From Streptomyces sp. NBC_01460 (GTDB lineage Bacteria > Actinomycetota > Actinomycetes > Streptomycetales > Streptomycetaceae): a stretch of DNA of 64,000 bases. Positions 18,863 through 27,874 of this stretch are shown one piece after another. Positions within the stretch are counted from its first letter, which is position 1; each line of letters starts with the position of its first letter. Made by a program: the position numbers and the translations under genes. Where the stretch lies: positions 1,674,001 through 1,738,000 of the forward strand of contig NZ_CP109473.1 in the NCBI RefSeq assembly GCF_036227405.1. The letters are read 5' to 3'. The notes beneath the pieces were generated by a model that did no database searches, had not been told where the DNA came from, and saw only the letters and a program-made list of their open reading frames with translations.

Positions 18863-19780
18863 GTGTCGGTGCTGGTAATCCTGCTGTCCGTGGGCGCCGC
18901 CTGCTGCCTGGGCTTCGGCTTCGTGTTCCAGCAGGACGCCGCCCGCCGCGCGCCCCTGAGCGATTTCCTCTCGCCCCGGCTGCTGCTCGACCTCATGCGG
19001 GTGCCGAGCTGGCTGGCCGGGCTCGGCCTGATGGTCTGCGGGATGGTCCTCGGGGCCCTCGCCCTCGGTCAGGGCGAGGTGTCCGTCGTGGAACCTCTCC
19101 TGGCGACCAATCTCCTCTTCGCGATGGCGCTGTCACGCCACCGCACGGGCCAGAGCCTCGGGCGCCAGGGCTGGGGTGGGCTCTGCCTGCTGGCGGGCGG
19201 CGTCACCGCGTTCCTGCTGGCGGGCGAGCCGCAGGGCGGCGAGGCGGAGACGTCGTCCCTGAGGCAGTGGCTGGTGATCGGTGTGGTGGCGGGCCTCGCC
19301 CTGGTCCTGACCGCGTGTGCCAGACATCCCCGGACTCGGGGGACCCCGGTCTACCTCGGCCTCGCGGCGGGCCTGCTCTACGGTCTCCAGGACGCCCTGA
19401 CCAGGCTCAGCGGGGAGCGGCTGACGGCCGACGGCTGGGACGCGCTGCTGACGAGCTGGTACCCGTACGCCGTCCTCTTCCTGGGGGTGACCGGGCTGCT
19501 CCTGGTCCAGAGCGCGTTCGAGGCCGGGCCGCTGCGGATGTCCCTGCCGGCGCTGACCGCCGCGCAGCCGCTGTCGGGGATCCTCTGCGGGATCGGGTTC
19601 CTCGGCGACCAGGTGCGGACCGACACCGGCGCCCTGGCCTGGCAGGCGGCGGGGCTCGCGGCGATCGTGGCCGGGATCGTGCTGCTGGGGCTGCACCCGG
19701 CGATGCCGGAGGGGAAGGACCGGCACGGATCAACGGCCGCGGACCGGTTGATGTTGGATGGGCCCCATGAATCCGGCTGA
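18863..19780 (+). CDS. DMT-superfamily (EamA-like) membrane transporter
   Basis: A 305-residue protein with about nine to ten hydrophobic helices in two repeated halves, typical of drug/metabolite transporters. It starts with GTG, and its 3' end overlaps the following Nudix gene by 14 bases. The four genes from here to 20997 overlap end to start and form one transcript. Substrate unknown. Confidence 0.8.
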   Translation: MSVLVILLSVGAACCLGFGFVFQQDAARRAPLSDFLSPRLLLDLMRVPSWLAGLGLMVCGMVLGALALGQGEVSVVEPLLATNLLFAMALSRHRTGQSLGRQGWGGLCLLAGGVTAFLLAGEPQGGEAETSSLRQWLVIGVVAGLALVLTACARHPRTRGTPVYLGLAAGLLYGLQDALTRLSGERLTADGWDALLTSWYPYAVLFLGVTGLLLVQSAFEAGPLRMSLPALTAAQPLSGILCGIGFLGDQVRTDTGALAWQAAGLAAIVAGIVLLGLHPAMPEGKDRHGSTAADRLMLDGPHESG

Positions 19781-20297
19781 CGAGATCCTGGACATCGTGG
19801 ACGAGAACGACGAGGTGGTCGGGCAGGCGCCCCGCGGCGAGGCCACCGCGCGCGGCCTGCGCCACCGCTGCGTCTTCATCGAGGCCAGGGACCCGGAGGG
19901 CCGGCTCTTCGTCCACCGCAGGACGGCCACGAAGCTGGTCTTCCCCTCGCACCACGACATGTTCGTCGGCGGGGTCGTGGGCGCGGGCGAGTCGTACGAC
20001 GAGGCCGCGCTGCGGGAGGCCGAGGAGGAGCTGGGGGTCTCCGGTCTCCCCCGCCCGACGCCCCTCTTCACGTTCCTCTACGAGAGCCCGCGGCACAGCT
20101 GGTGGTCGTCCGTGTACGAGGTGCGCTGCCCGGTGCCGGTGGCCCCGCAGGTGGAGGAGGTCGCCTGGCACGCCTTCCTGACCGACGCCGAGGTGGAGGA
20201 ACGTCTGGGCTCGTGGTCGTGGGTGCCCGACGGGCTGGAGGCCTACCACCGGCTGCGTGAGTTCCGGGCCGCGGGCGGGGCGGGTGGCGGCGCGTGA
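19767..20297 (+). CDS. Nudix hydrolase
   Basis: A 176-residue pyrophosphohydrolase. The Nudix box is complete: GGVVGAGESYDEAALREAEE followed by ELGV. The MNPADEILDIVDENDEVVG opening resembles the isopentenyl-diphosphate isomerase/YfcD-like branch, but the isomerase-specific residues are not obvious. The start lies inside the upstream transporter gene, and a second ATG three codons earlier is possible. GTGA overlap couples it to the DUF202 gene. Confidence 0.88.
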   Translation: MNPADEILDIVDENDEVVGQAPRGEATARGLRHRCVFIEARDPEGRLFVHRRTATKLVFPSHHDMFVGGVVGAGESYDEAALREAEEELGVSGLPRPTPLFTFLYESPRHSWWSSVYEVRCPVPVAPQVEEVAWHAFLTDAEVEERLGSWSWVPDGLEAYHRLREFRAAGGAGGGA

Positions 20298-20689
20298 GCG
20301 ACTTCGTACGCGGCCTGCGGCTGTGGTTCGCGCCGGGGCGGATCCGCGAGGAGGGCGACACCCCCGACTACCGCTTCTCCCTCGCGAACGAGCGCACCTT
20401 CCTCGCCTGGATCCGGACGGCCCTCGCACTCATCGGCGGCGGCTTCGCCGTCGACCAGTTCCTGCCCGGACTGGCCTGGGGCGTACGCGCCGGGCTGGCC
20501 CTCGGGCTGCTGGCCGCCGGGGTGCTCTGCTCCCTGCGCGCGGTCAACCACTGGGTCCGGTGCGAGCGGGCGATGCGGCGCGGGGAGGACCTGCCGGCGT
20601 CGCGCTTCCCCGCGCTGCTCAGCCTGGTGGTCGCGGTGGTGGCGGTCGCGATGGTGGTGGTGGTCCTGTTCGGCTGGGAGGGCCGGTGA
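20294..20689 (+). CDS. YidH/DUF202 membrane protein
   Basis: A 131-residue protein with three hydrophobic helices. The ANERTFLAWIRTALALIGGG block is the DUF202 signature. GTG 20294 overlaps the Nudix stop (GTGA). The family occurs in bacteria and in the N-terminus of eukaryotic VTC-linked proteins, and its function is unproven. A second DUF202 gene follows immediately, so the two may pair in the membrane. Confidence 0.88.
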   Translation: MSDFVRGLRLWFAPGRIREEGDTPDYRFSLANERTFLAWIRTALALIGGGFAVDQFLPGLAWGVRAGLALGLLAAGVLCSLRAVNHWVRCERAMRRGEDLPASRFPALLSLVVAVVAVAMVVVVLFGWEGR

Positions 20690-20997
20690 CCCCCGCGGAG
20701 CGCGACCCCGGCCTCCAGCCCGAGCGGACACGGCTGGCCTGGCGGCGCACCACCCTGTCCTGCACGGTGGTGGCCCTGCTCGCGCTGCGGCAGGCGCTGT
20801 ATCAGGGGGCGACCGCGGCCTCGGGGCTCGCGGTGGCCCTGTCCCTGCTGGCCTGGCTGGGGTTCCTCGCGGTGGCGCACCGCAGGGTGACCGGCATGGG
20901 GAGCGCGGAGCCCGCCCCCCTGTCGCCGCGCCGTGCGCTGACGGCGGCCGGGTGCACGGTCGCGCTCGCCGTGTTCGCCGCCGTGACGCTGTTCTGA
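20686..20997 (+). CDS. Second DUF202 membrane protein
   Basis: A 103-residue protein with three hydrophobic helices; LQPERTRLAWRRTTLSCTV is the DUF202-type opening. It starts with GTG overlapping the upstream stop and ends the four-gene overlap operon. It is shorter and more diverged than its neighbour, suggesting a heteromeric partner, not a redundant copy. Confidence 0.85.
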   Translation: MTPAERDPGLQPERTRLAWRRTTLSCTVVALLALRQALYQGATAASGLAVALSLLAWLGFLAVAHRRVTGMGSAEPAPLSPRRALTAAGCTVALAVFAAVTLF

Positions 20998-21021
20998 CCG
21001 GCCGCCCCGCCGGACGGCCGG
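20998..21021. terminator. Weak hairpin between convergent genes
   Basis: CCGGCCG (20998-21004) pairs with CGGCCGG (21015-21021) over a 10-base loop between the DUF202 operon and the convergent oxidoreductase. No U-tract, as is usual in this GC-rich genome. Confidence 0.4.
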
Positions 21022-21032
21022 GCCGCGCGGCC

Positions 21033-21968
21033 TCAGTCCTCCCAGTCCACGGAGACGACGATCTTGCCCCGGGTGCGCCCCTCCTGGTTGAGCCGGTAGG
21101 CGTCGGCGGCCTGTTCCAGGGGGAACACCCGGTCGACGTGGACGGAGACGATGCCCTGCTCGGCCAGGCCCGCGAGGTGGGCGAGGTCGGCGGCGTCGGG
21201 CCGTACGAAGGCGTAGCGCCCGCCGTAGGAGAAGACCTCGCCGTCGGCGATCGACGCGAGCCGGCCTCCGGGGGCGAGGGTCTCGGCGGAGATCCGGAGC
21301 GCCTCCCCGCCGACGGTGTCGAACGCCGCGTCGAAGCCGTCGGGAACGAGGTCCCGCAGCCGGGCGGCCAGGCCCTCGCCGTACTCGACCGGTTCGCCGC
21401 CCAGCCGGCGCACGTAGTCGTGGTTGTGGGGCCCGGCGGTGCCGACGACCCGGCAGCCCGCGTGCCGGGCGAGCTGGACGGCGAGCGACCCGACCCCGCC
21501 GGCGGCCGCGTGGACGAGGACGGCCTCGCCCTCCCGGATCTTCAGGGTGTGGTGCAGCACCTGGTAGGCGGTGAGGCCGCACAGCGGGAGGCCGGCGGCT
21601 TCCTCGAAGCCGATGCTCAGGGGTTTGCGGGCGAGGGTGCGCACGGGTGCGGCGACGTACTCGGCGAAGGTCCCGCGCGAGAGGAAGTCCTCGCGCACGT
21701 AGCCGATGACCTCGTCCCCCACCGCGAACTCGTCCACGGCGGCTCCGGGCTGGACCACGACACCGGCGACGTCCCAGCCGGGGATGACGGGGAACACCGC
21801 TTCGAGCCCCGCCTGGAGATAGCCCTCCCGGGCCTTCCAGTCGACGGGATTGACGGCGGCGGCCCGCACCTTCACCAGGACCGAGTCGGGACCGACCTTG
21901 GGGTCGGGCCGCTCGCCGTACTCCAGGACGTCGGCAGAGCCGTACCTGCTGTAGCTGATCGCCTTCAT
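21033..21968 (-). CDS. Quinone-oxidoreductase-type NADP-dependent MDR
   Basis: A 311-residue zinc-free medium-chain reductase. The MKAISYSRYG start, AAVNPVDWKAREG block and HAAAGGVGSLAVQLA nucleotide site match the quinone reductase/zeta-crystallin group. These reduce enones or quinones with NADPH. It lies 36 bases downstream of the F420-reductase-like gene on the same strand, and both may answer to the nearby HxlR regulator. Confidence 0.87.
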   Translation of the reverse strand: MKAISYSRYGSADVLEYGERPDPKVGPDSVLVKVRAAAVNPVDWKAREGYLQAGLEAVFPVIPGWDVAGVVVQPGAAVDEFAVGDEVIGYVREDFLSRGTFAEYVAAPVRTLARKPLSIGFEEAAGLPLCGLTAYQVLHHTLKIREGEAVLVHAAAGGVGSLAVQLARHAGCRVVGTAGPHNHDYVRRLGGEPVEYGEGLAARLRDLVPDGFDAAFDTVGGEALRISAETLAPGGRLASIADGEVFSYGGRYAFVRPDAADLAHLAGLAEQGIVSVHVDRVFPLEQAADAYRLNQEGRTRGKIVVSVDWED

Positions 21969-22004
21969 CCTCCGACGATCGGCGCGCCCGGGGGTCCCCG
22001 CAAC

Positions 22005-22643
22005 TCAGGCCGTGACGACGTCGAAGGGCGGCAGCAGCGTGCGCGGGTCGTGACCGGAGTGCCAGAGCCCGATGAGGAAGGCGGTGGTCGCCTCCAGGTA
22101 CGCGGCCCGGTCGAGCCCGCCCACGGTCAGGGGCACGCAGCCCAGGTCCCGGACCAGGGTCCCCACCGTCTCCAGGGCCGACGCGTCGTCGCCGCACAGC
22201 GGGACGGTGAGCGGACCGTCGGGGGAGCAGGGCGCGGGGCGCCTCCAGACGGAGTCGGGCAGGTGGTTGAAGGCCTTGACGACCCGCGCCCCGGTGGCCT
22301 CGGCGATCGCACGGGCTGCGCCGGGGCCCGTACCGGTGGTGAGCCGGAAGCCCGGGCCGACGGCGTTGGTGCAGTCGACGAGGAGCCGGCCGCGCAGCGC
22401 TCCGTCCGCCGCGCCGAGCCCGGCCAGCACGCCCGCCACGGCGTCGTGGGGCAGGGCGAGCAGGACCGCGTCACCGAAGGCCGCCGCCTCCCGGACCGTG
22501 CCGGCGCTCTGTCCGGTGCGCCCGGCGAGCGCACCCGCCCGTTCCGCGGACCTGCCGCCGAAGAGCACCTGATGTCCGGCCGCCGCCCACCGGCTGCCCA
22601 GCGCGTCCGCCATGTTGCCGGTCCCGATGATCCCGATACGCAT
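22005..22643 (-). CDS. NADPH-dependent F420 reductase-like protein
   Basis: A 212-residue Rossmann protein with N-terminal MRIGIIGTGNMADALG dinucleotide site and NHL-type ending FNHLPDSVW, typical of the F420 reductase-like (NAD_binding_F420-dependent) family. GGAGGAG precedes ATG 22643. It is divergent from an HxlR regulator across a 102-base gap. It may reduce an F420-like or small carbonyl substrate with NADPH; the true substrate is unproven. Confidence 0.8.
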   Translation of the reverse strand: MRIGIIGTGNMADALGSRWAAAGHQVLFGGRSAERAGALAGRTGQSAGTVREAAAFGDAVLLALPHDAVAGVLAGLGAADGALRGRLLVDCTNAVGPGFRLTTGTGPGAARAIAEATGARVVKAFNHLPDSVWRRPAPCSPDGPLTVPLCGDDASALETVGTLVRDLGCVPLTVGGLDRAAYLEATTAFLIGLWHSGHDPRTLLPPFDVVTA

Positions 22644-22745
22644 GTCTCTCCTCCGAAGTCCGGTCACGTAGCGTCGTACCGAAGGGGACGTTAGGGGGCC
22701 CGTCGCGCACCGTTCGGTGCCCGACGGCCGGGGGAAGGGGAACGC

Positions 22746-23087
22746 ATGGACCGGCTGCTCGCCGACTGCCGGGCGCGGCTCGGCTTCGACCTGCTGGGCA
22801 ACACCTGGAATCCGGTCGTCCTGTACGCGCTCGCGGCGGGCCCGCGCAGGCCGCGTGAGCTGCGTAGGGAGATCGGCGGCATCAGCGCGAAGGTGCTCAC
22901 GGAGACGCTGCGCAGGCTGGAGGAGTACGCGCTGGTGGAGCGCCGGGCGTACGCCGAGGCCCCGCCGCGCGTGGAGTACGCGCTGACGGCGCTGGGCCGG
23001 ACGCTGCTGGAGCCGATCGAGGCGCTGGGCCGCTGGTCCGCCGCGCACGGGGACGCGTTCGTGGCGGCGCAGGGCTGGGACGACTGA
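22746..23087 (+). CDS. HxlR-family transcriptional regulator
   Basis: A 113-residue winged-helix protein. The LLGNTWNPVVLYALAAGPRR opening (HxlR helix 1-2), ISAKVLTETLRRLEEYALVER recognition helix and following wing match the family. HxlR proteins sense reactive electrophiles or oxidants. Divergent orientation suggests control of the two oxidoreductase genes at 21033-22643. Confidence 0.88.
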   Translation: MDRLLADCRARLGFDLLGNTWNPVVLYALAAGPRRPRELRREIGGISAKVLTETLRRLEEYALVERRAYAEAPPRVEYALTALGRTLLEPIEALGRWSAAHGDAFVAAQGWDD

Positions 23088-23145
23088 GCCGTACAGCAGG
23101 GTGGAGCCGGAGATCACCTCTCGGATTCCGGGCGGACACTGGACG

Positions 23146-23165
23146 ACATACCGACTGGTCGGCAT
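23146..23165. promoter_or_regulatory. TetR operator, site 1 of shared regulon
   Basis: ACATACCGACTGGT (23146-23159) is followed by CGGCAT. The core CCGAC-TG-GTCGG (23151-23162) is a perfect 5+2+5 palindrome 40-60 bases before the kinase gene. The same 14-mer occurs inverted at 30342-30355 before the SDR/ligase/TetR operon. The regulator encoded at 27243-27836 is the likely ligand. Confidence 0.75.
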
Positions 23166-23204
23166 CATGGTCCCGACCGTTCAACCGCCCCGGAGGTGCG
23201 CACC

Positions 23205-24227
23205 ATGAGCCCAGTCCACCCGCCAGGTCTCGATCTCGACCTGCTGCGCGGCCATCTCGACCGCGAGCGGCCGGGGCTGGTGAACGGACCGCTCGAAGCC
23301 CGGGTGATCGAGGGCGGCCGGTCGAACCTCACCTACGTCGTCACCGACGGGTCCGGTCAGTGGGTCGTGCGCAGGCCTCCCCTCGGCCACGTACTGGCCA
23401 CCGCGCACGACATGAAGCGCGAGCACCGGGTGATCAGCGCCCTCCACCCGACGGCGGTCCCGGTCCCCGAGACCCTCCTGCTCTGCGAGGACGACGCCGT
23501 CATCGGCTCGCCCTTCTACGTCATGGAGTACGTCGAGGGCACCCCGTACCGCACCGCCGAACAGCTCGCCCCGCTCGGCGCCGAGCGCACCAGGGCCGTC
23601 GTCCTGGAGCTCGTCGACACCCTGGTGGACCTGCACGCCGTGGATCCGGCCTCGGTGGGCCTCGGCGACTTCGGGCGTCCGGACGGCTTCCTGGACCGGC
23701 AGCTGCGCCGGTGGGGCAAGCAGCTCGACGCCTCCCGCAACCGCGAGCTCGCCGGGATCGACGAGCTGCACGCGGCGCTCGGCCGGGAGCTCCCCGTCTC
23801 CCCCGCGCCCACCGTCGTCCACGGCGACTACCGCCTGGACAACGTGCTGGTCGGCCGGGACGACCGGATCAAGGCGGTGCTGGACTGGGAGATGTCCACG
23901 CTCGGCGACCCGTTGACCGACCTCGGCCTGCTGGTGATGTACAGCTCCGACCTGGACCTGCCCGCGTCGCCGGTCTCCACGACGAGCGGTGCGCCCGGCC
24001 ATCCCAGCCCCGCCGAGCTGATCGAGCGCTACGCGGCCCGCTCCGGCCGCGACACCTCCGCCATCTCCTGGTACACGGCCTTCGCCTGGTTCAAGCTCGC
24101 CGTGATCCTCGAGGGCATCCACTACCGCTACACCCTGGGCCAGACCGTCGGAGCCGGCTTCGACCGCATCGGCGACCTGGTCCCCGTCTTCATCGCGCAC
24201 GGCCTCACCACCCTCCAGGAAGGCTGA
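23205..24227 (+). CDS. APH-family acyl-CoA phosphotransferase (LvaA/ACAD11 N-terminal-like)
   Basis: A 340-residue kinase-fold protein. The catalytic loop VVHGDYRLDNVLVG and the later AVLDWEMSTLGDPLTDL metal loop are those of aminoglycoside/choline kinase-like enzymes, in the form found at the N-terminus of ACAD10/ACAD11 and in LvaA. There they phosphorylate 4-hydroxyacyl-CoA. GGAGGTG six bases before ATG 23205 is ideal. An acyl-CoA dehydrogenase begins 7 bases downstream, the same two functions fused in ACAD11. Function is inferred from this pairing, not antibiotic resistance. Confidence 0.82.
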   Translation: MSPVHPPGLDLDLLRGHLDRERPGLVNGPLEARVIEGGRSNLTYVVTDGSGQWVVRRPPLGHVLATAHDMKREHRVISALHPTAVPVPETLLLCEDDAVIGSPFYVMEYVEGTPYRTAEQLAPLGAERTRAVVLELVDTLVDLHAVDPASVGLGDFGRPDGFLDRQLRRWGKQLDASRNRELAGIDELHAALGRELPVSPAPTVVHGDYRLDNVLVGRDDRIKAVLDWEMSTLGDPLTDLGLLVMYSSDLDLPASPVSTTSGAPGHPSPAELIERYAARSGRDTSAISWYTAFAWFKLAVILEGIHYRYTLGQTVGAGFDRIGDLVPVFIAHGLTTLQEG

Positions 24228-24234
24228 TCACCCC

Positions 24235-25449
24235 ATGGACTTCGCATTCGACGCCCGTACCGAGGAGCTGCGCACCAGGCTGCTCACCTTCATGGACGAG
24301 CACGTGTACCCGGCCGAGCAGGTCGCCGAGGAGCAGCGCGCGGCGCTTGCGTCACCGTGGGACACCCCGCGGATCGTGGAGGACCTCAAGGCCGAGGCGC
24401 GCGGGCAGGGGCTGTGGAACGTCTTCCTGCCGGACGCGGAGTACGGCGCCGGTCTGACGAACCTCCAGTACGCCCCGCTCGCCGAGATCACCGGCCGCAG
24501 CCCGCACCTGGCGCCGACGGCGCTGAACTGCGCGGCCCCGGACACCGGGAACATGGAGGTGCTCTTCCAGTTCGGGTCGGACGAGCAGAAGAAGCAGTGG
24601 CTGGAGCCGCTGCTCGCCGGGGAGATCCGCTCGGCGTTCGCGATGACGGAGCCCGACGTGGCCTCGTCGGACGCGACGAACATCGAGACGCGGATCACCC
24701 GGGACGGTGACGACTACGTCATCAACGGCCGCAAGTGGTACATCTCCGGGGCGATGAACCCGGACTGCGCGGTGTTCATCGTGATGGGCAAGACGGACCC
24801 GGACAGCGAGGACATCCGCCGCCAGCAGTCCATGATCCTCGTCCCCCGTGACACCCCGGGCCTCGAGGTGCGCCGCGCGATGCAGGTGTACGGCTACGAG
24901 GACCACTCCCACGGCGGCCACGCCGAGGTGGTCTTCACCGACGTGCGCGTGCCCGCCGCGAACCTGATCGGCGAGGAGGGCGGCGGCTTCGCCATCGCGC
25001 AGGCGCGGCTGGGTCCGGGGCGGATCCACCACTGCATGCGGCTGATCGGGATGGCGGAGCGCGCGATCGAGCTGATGTGCAGGCGTGCCGTGGCCCGTAC
25101 GGCCTTCGGCAAGCCGCTGGCCCAGCAGGGGGTCGTCCAGAACTGGATCGCCGACGCCCGGGTGACGGTGGAGCAGCTGCGGCTGCTCGTCCTGAAGACC
25201 GCCTGGCTGATGGACACGGTGGGCAACCGCGGCGCGCACACCGAGATCCAGTCGATCAAGATCGCCACCCCGCGCGCGGTCGTCTCCATCCTGGACCAGG
25301 CGGTGCAGCTGTACGGCGCCGGCGGCGTGAGCCAGGACTACCCGCTGGCCGAACTCTGGTCGTCGGCGCGGACGCTGCGGCTGGCCGACGGGCCGGACGA
25401 GGTGCACCAGCGGTCGCTGGCCCGGCGTGAGATCAAGAAGTACCTCTGA
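24235..25449 (+). CDS. Acyl-CoA dehydrogenase (ACAD10/11-like, LvaC-like)
   Basis: A 404-residue flavin-dependent dehydrogenase. FAMTEPDVASSDATNI and the FGKPLAQQG arginine-containing C-terminal helices are typical, and QLYGAGGVSQDYPLAELW is the ACAD11-like ending. It is coupled to the phosphotransferase. In the 4-hydroxy acid pathway the phosphate is eliminated by this subunit. The reaction here is inference from pairing. Confidence 0.88.
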   Translation: MDFAFDARTEELRTRLLTFMDEHVYPAEQVAEEQRAALASPWDTPRIVEDLKAEARGQGLWNVFLPDAEYGAGLTNLQYAPLAEITGRSPHLAPTALNCAAPDTGNMEVLFQFGSDEQKKQWLEPLLAGEIRSAFAMTEPDVASSDATNIETRITRDGDDYVINGRKWYISGAMNPDCAVFIVMGKTDPDSEDIRRQQSMILVPRDTPGLEVRRAMQVYGYEDHSHGGHAEVVFTDVRVPAANLIGEEGGGFAIAQARLGPGRIHHCMRLIGMAERAIELMCRRAVARTAFGKPLAQQGVVQNWIADARVTVEQLRLLVLKTAWLMDTVGNRGAHTEIQSIKIATPRAVVSILDQAVQLYGAGGVSQDYPLAELWSSARTLRLADGPDEVHQRSLARREIKKYL

Positions 25450-25456
25450 TCCCGGT

Positions 25457-25487
25457 GCGGGGAGGCGACCGGAAGGCGCCTCCCCGC
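25457..25487. terminator. Strong bidirectional hairpin terminator
   Basis: GCGGGGAGGCG (25457-25467) and CGCCTCCCCGC (25477-25487) are perfectly complementary over a 9-base loop, between the acyl-CoA dehydrogenase and the convergent aminopeptidase gene. Confidence 0.85.
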
Positions 25488-25503
25488 GGGTGTCTCCGAC
25501 GGG

Positions 25504-26916
<1,413 letters not shown>

Positions 26917-26960
26917 TCAATCAATGACCGCGCACCGTCAAGGGCGGGTTTCGGACAACG

Positions 26961-26979
26961 CCGTCCGCATATCGGACGG
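26961..26979. promoter_or_regulatory. Palindrome upstream of aminopeptidase, IclR-like site
   Basis: CCGTCCG-CATAT-CGGACGG is a perfect 7+5+7 repeat. A further CGGAC-AACGCC-GTCCG overlaps its left side (26952-26967). Read inverted it contains GTCCGATAT, the same nonamer as the second repeat before the GH43 gene (1262-1270). It lies about 150 bases upstream of the aminopeptidase start. Confidence 0.45.
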
Positions 26980-27063
26980 AACAGGCAGGCCTGATGCGTT
27001 GTCAGCGCCTCCCGCCAGCCTCCGGAGCATGGGGAACAGCGGGCGGTTCCCGGCGAGCGGGCC

Positions 27064-27210
27064 GTGGAGGACGCGACGTCCTGGGCGCTCGCGGCCGGGC
27101 CGGCGCCCGACGAGGAGCGTGTCCGCCTGGCGTTCACCGGCTCGGCGGTCTTCGCCGAGGAGCTCGCCTCGCTGCTGCTCGCCGCGCTGGGCCTGCCGGT
27201 GCCGGGCTGA
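27064..27210 (+). pseudogene. Remnant of a TetR-type regulator C-terminus
   Basis: A 48-residue open frame, ending ...VFAEELASLLLAALGLPVPG, has the look and codon usage of the last helix of a TetR-family protein but lacks any helix-turn-helix. Upstream the same frame is stopped by a TGA near 26992. It occupies most of the 431-base gap between the aminopeptidase and the next gene. No start signal is convincing, so I read it as a decayed gene fragment. A short real peptide is the alternative. Confidence 0.4.
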
Positions 27211-27242
27211 CGGGCGCGGTCCGGCGGGGCCTCGGTGGGCCG

Positions 27243-27836
27243 TCAGGGACGCAGGGCCCTCAGCAGCAGGTCCGCCAGGTGGTCGGCGACCTCCTGCTGG
27301 GTGAGCGGGCCGTCCGGGCGGTACCAGGTGGACAGGTGGTGGACCGAGCCGAAGTGGTAGTCGACGACCAGGTCGGCCGGGGTCGCGGAGGAGAACACCC
27401 CGGCCCGCTGCCCCTCCTCGATCAACGCCCGGAAGCGCTCGTGGTAGCGGCGTCTCTCCACCCTGACCTGCTTGTTCTTCTCCGGGCTCAGGTGGTGCAT
27501 CGAGCGGAAGAAGATCGAGGCGTCGTCGAGGTTGTCGATGGTCGTGACGACCACGTCCGCCGCCGCGTCGCGCAGCCGCCGCTCGATCGGCGCCTCGGCG
27601 TCCGCGTAGGCGTCGAGCCGCTCCTGCTGGAGCCGCAGCACCCGGGCGTAGACCTCCTGGAGGAGGTCCTCCTTGGAGCCGAAGTAGTGGTAGAGCGCCC
27701 CCTTGGTGACGCCCGCCGCCTCGACGATCTCCTGGACGGAGGTGCGGTCGTAGCCGTGCTCCGCGAAGAGCCGGGTGGCGGCGGCCAGCAGCCTCTGGGG
27801 GACGGGGGTACCGTTCCCGTCCGTCGCCTTGGCCAT
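27243..27836 (-). CDS. TetR regulator of the fatty/hydroxy-acid operons
   Basis: A 197-residue repressor. The N-terminal helix-turn-helix is clear (TSVQEIVEAAGVTKGALYHYF, broken here after VQE), followed by a Tyr/His-rich ligand domain. It is third in the SDR-ligase-TetR operon (38 bases after the ligase gene), so it is probably autoregulated. The operator before this operon (30342) is repeated before the kinase/acyl-CoA dehydrogenase operon (23146), tying both to this protein. ATG 27836 has AGGTGG seven bases upstream. Confidence 0.87.
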   Translation of the reverse strand: MAKATDGNGTPVPQRLLAAATRLFAEHGYDRTSVQEIVEAAGVTKGALYHYFGSKEDLLQEVYARVLRLQQERLDAYADAEAPIERRLRDAAADVVVTTIDNLDDASIFFRSMHHLSPEKNKQVRVERRRYHERFRALIEEGQRAGVFSSATPADLVVDYHFGSVHHLSTWYRPDGPLTQQEVADHLADLLLRALRP

Positions 27837-27874
27837 TGCCGCCACCTGCCCTCTCGTACCGCGCGTGAACTGTT

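Noticed and set aside
23205..24227. Aminoglycoside resistance kinase
   Set aside because: Fold is shared, but the adjacent acyl-CoA dehydrogenase and sequence point to the ACAD11/LvaA-type kinase.
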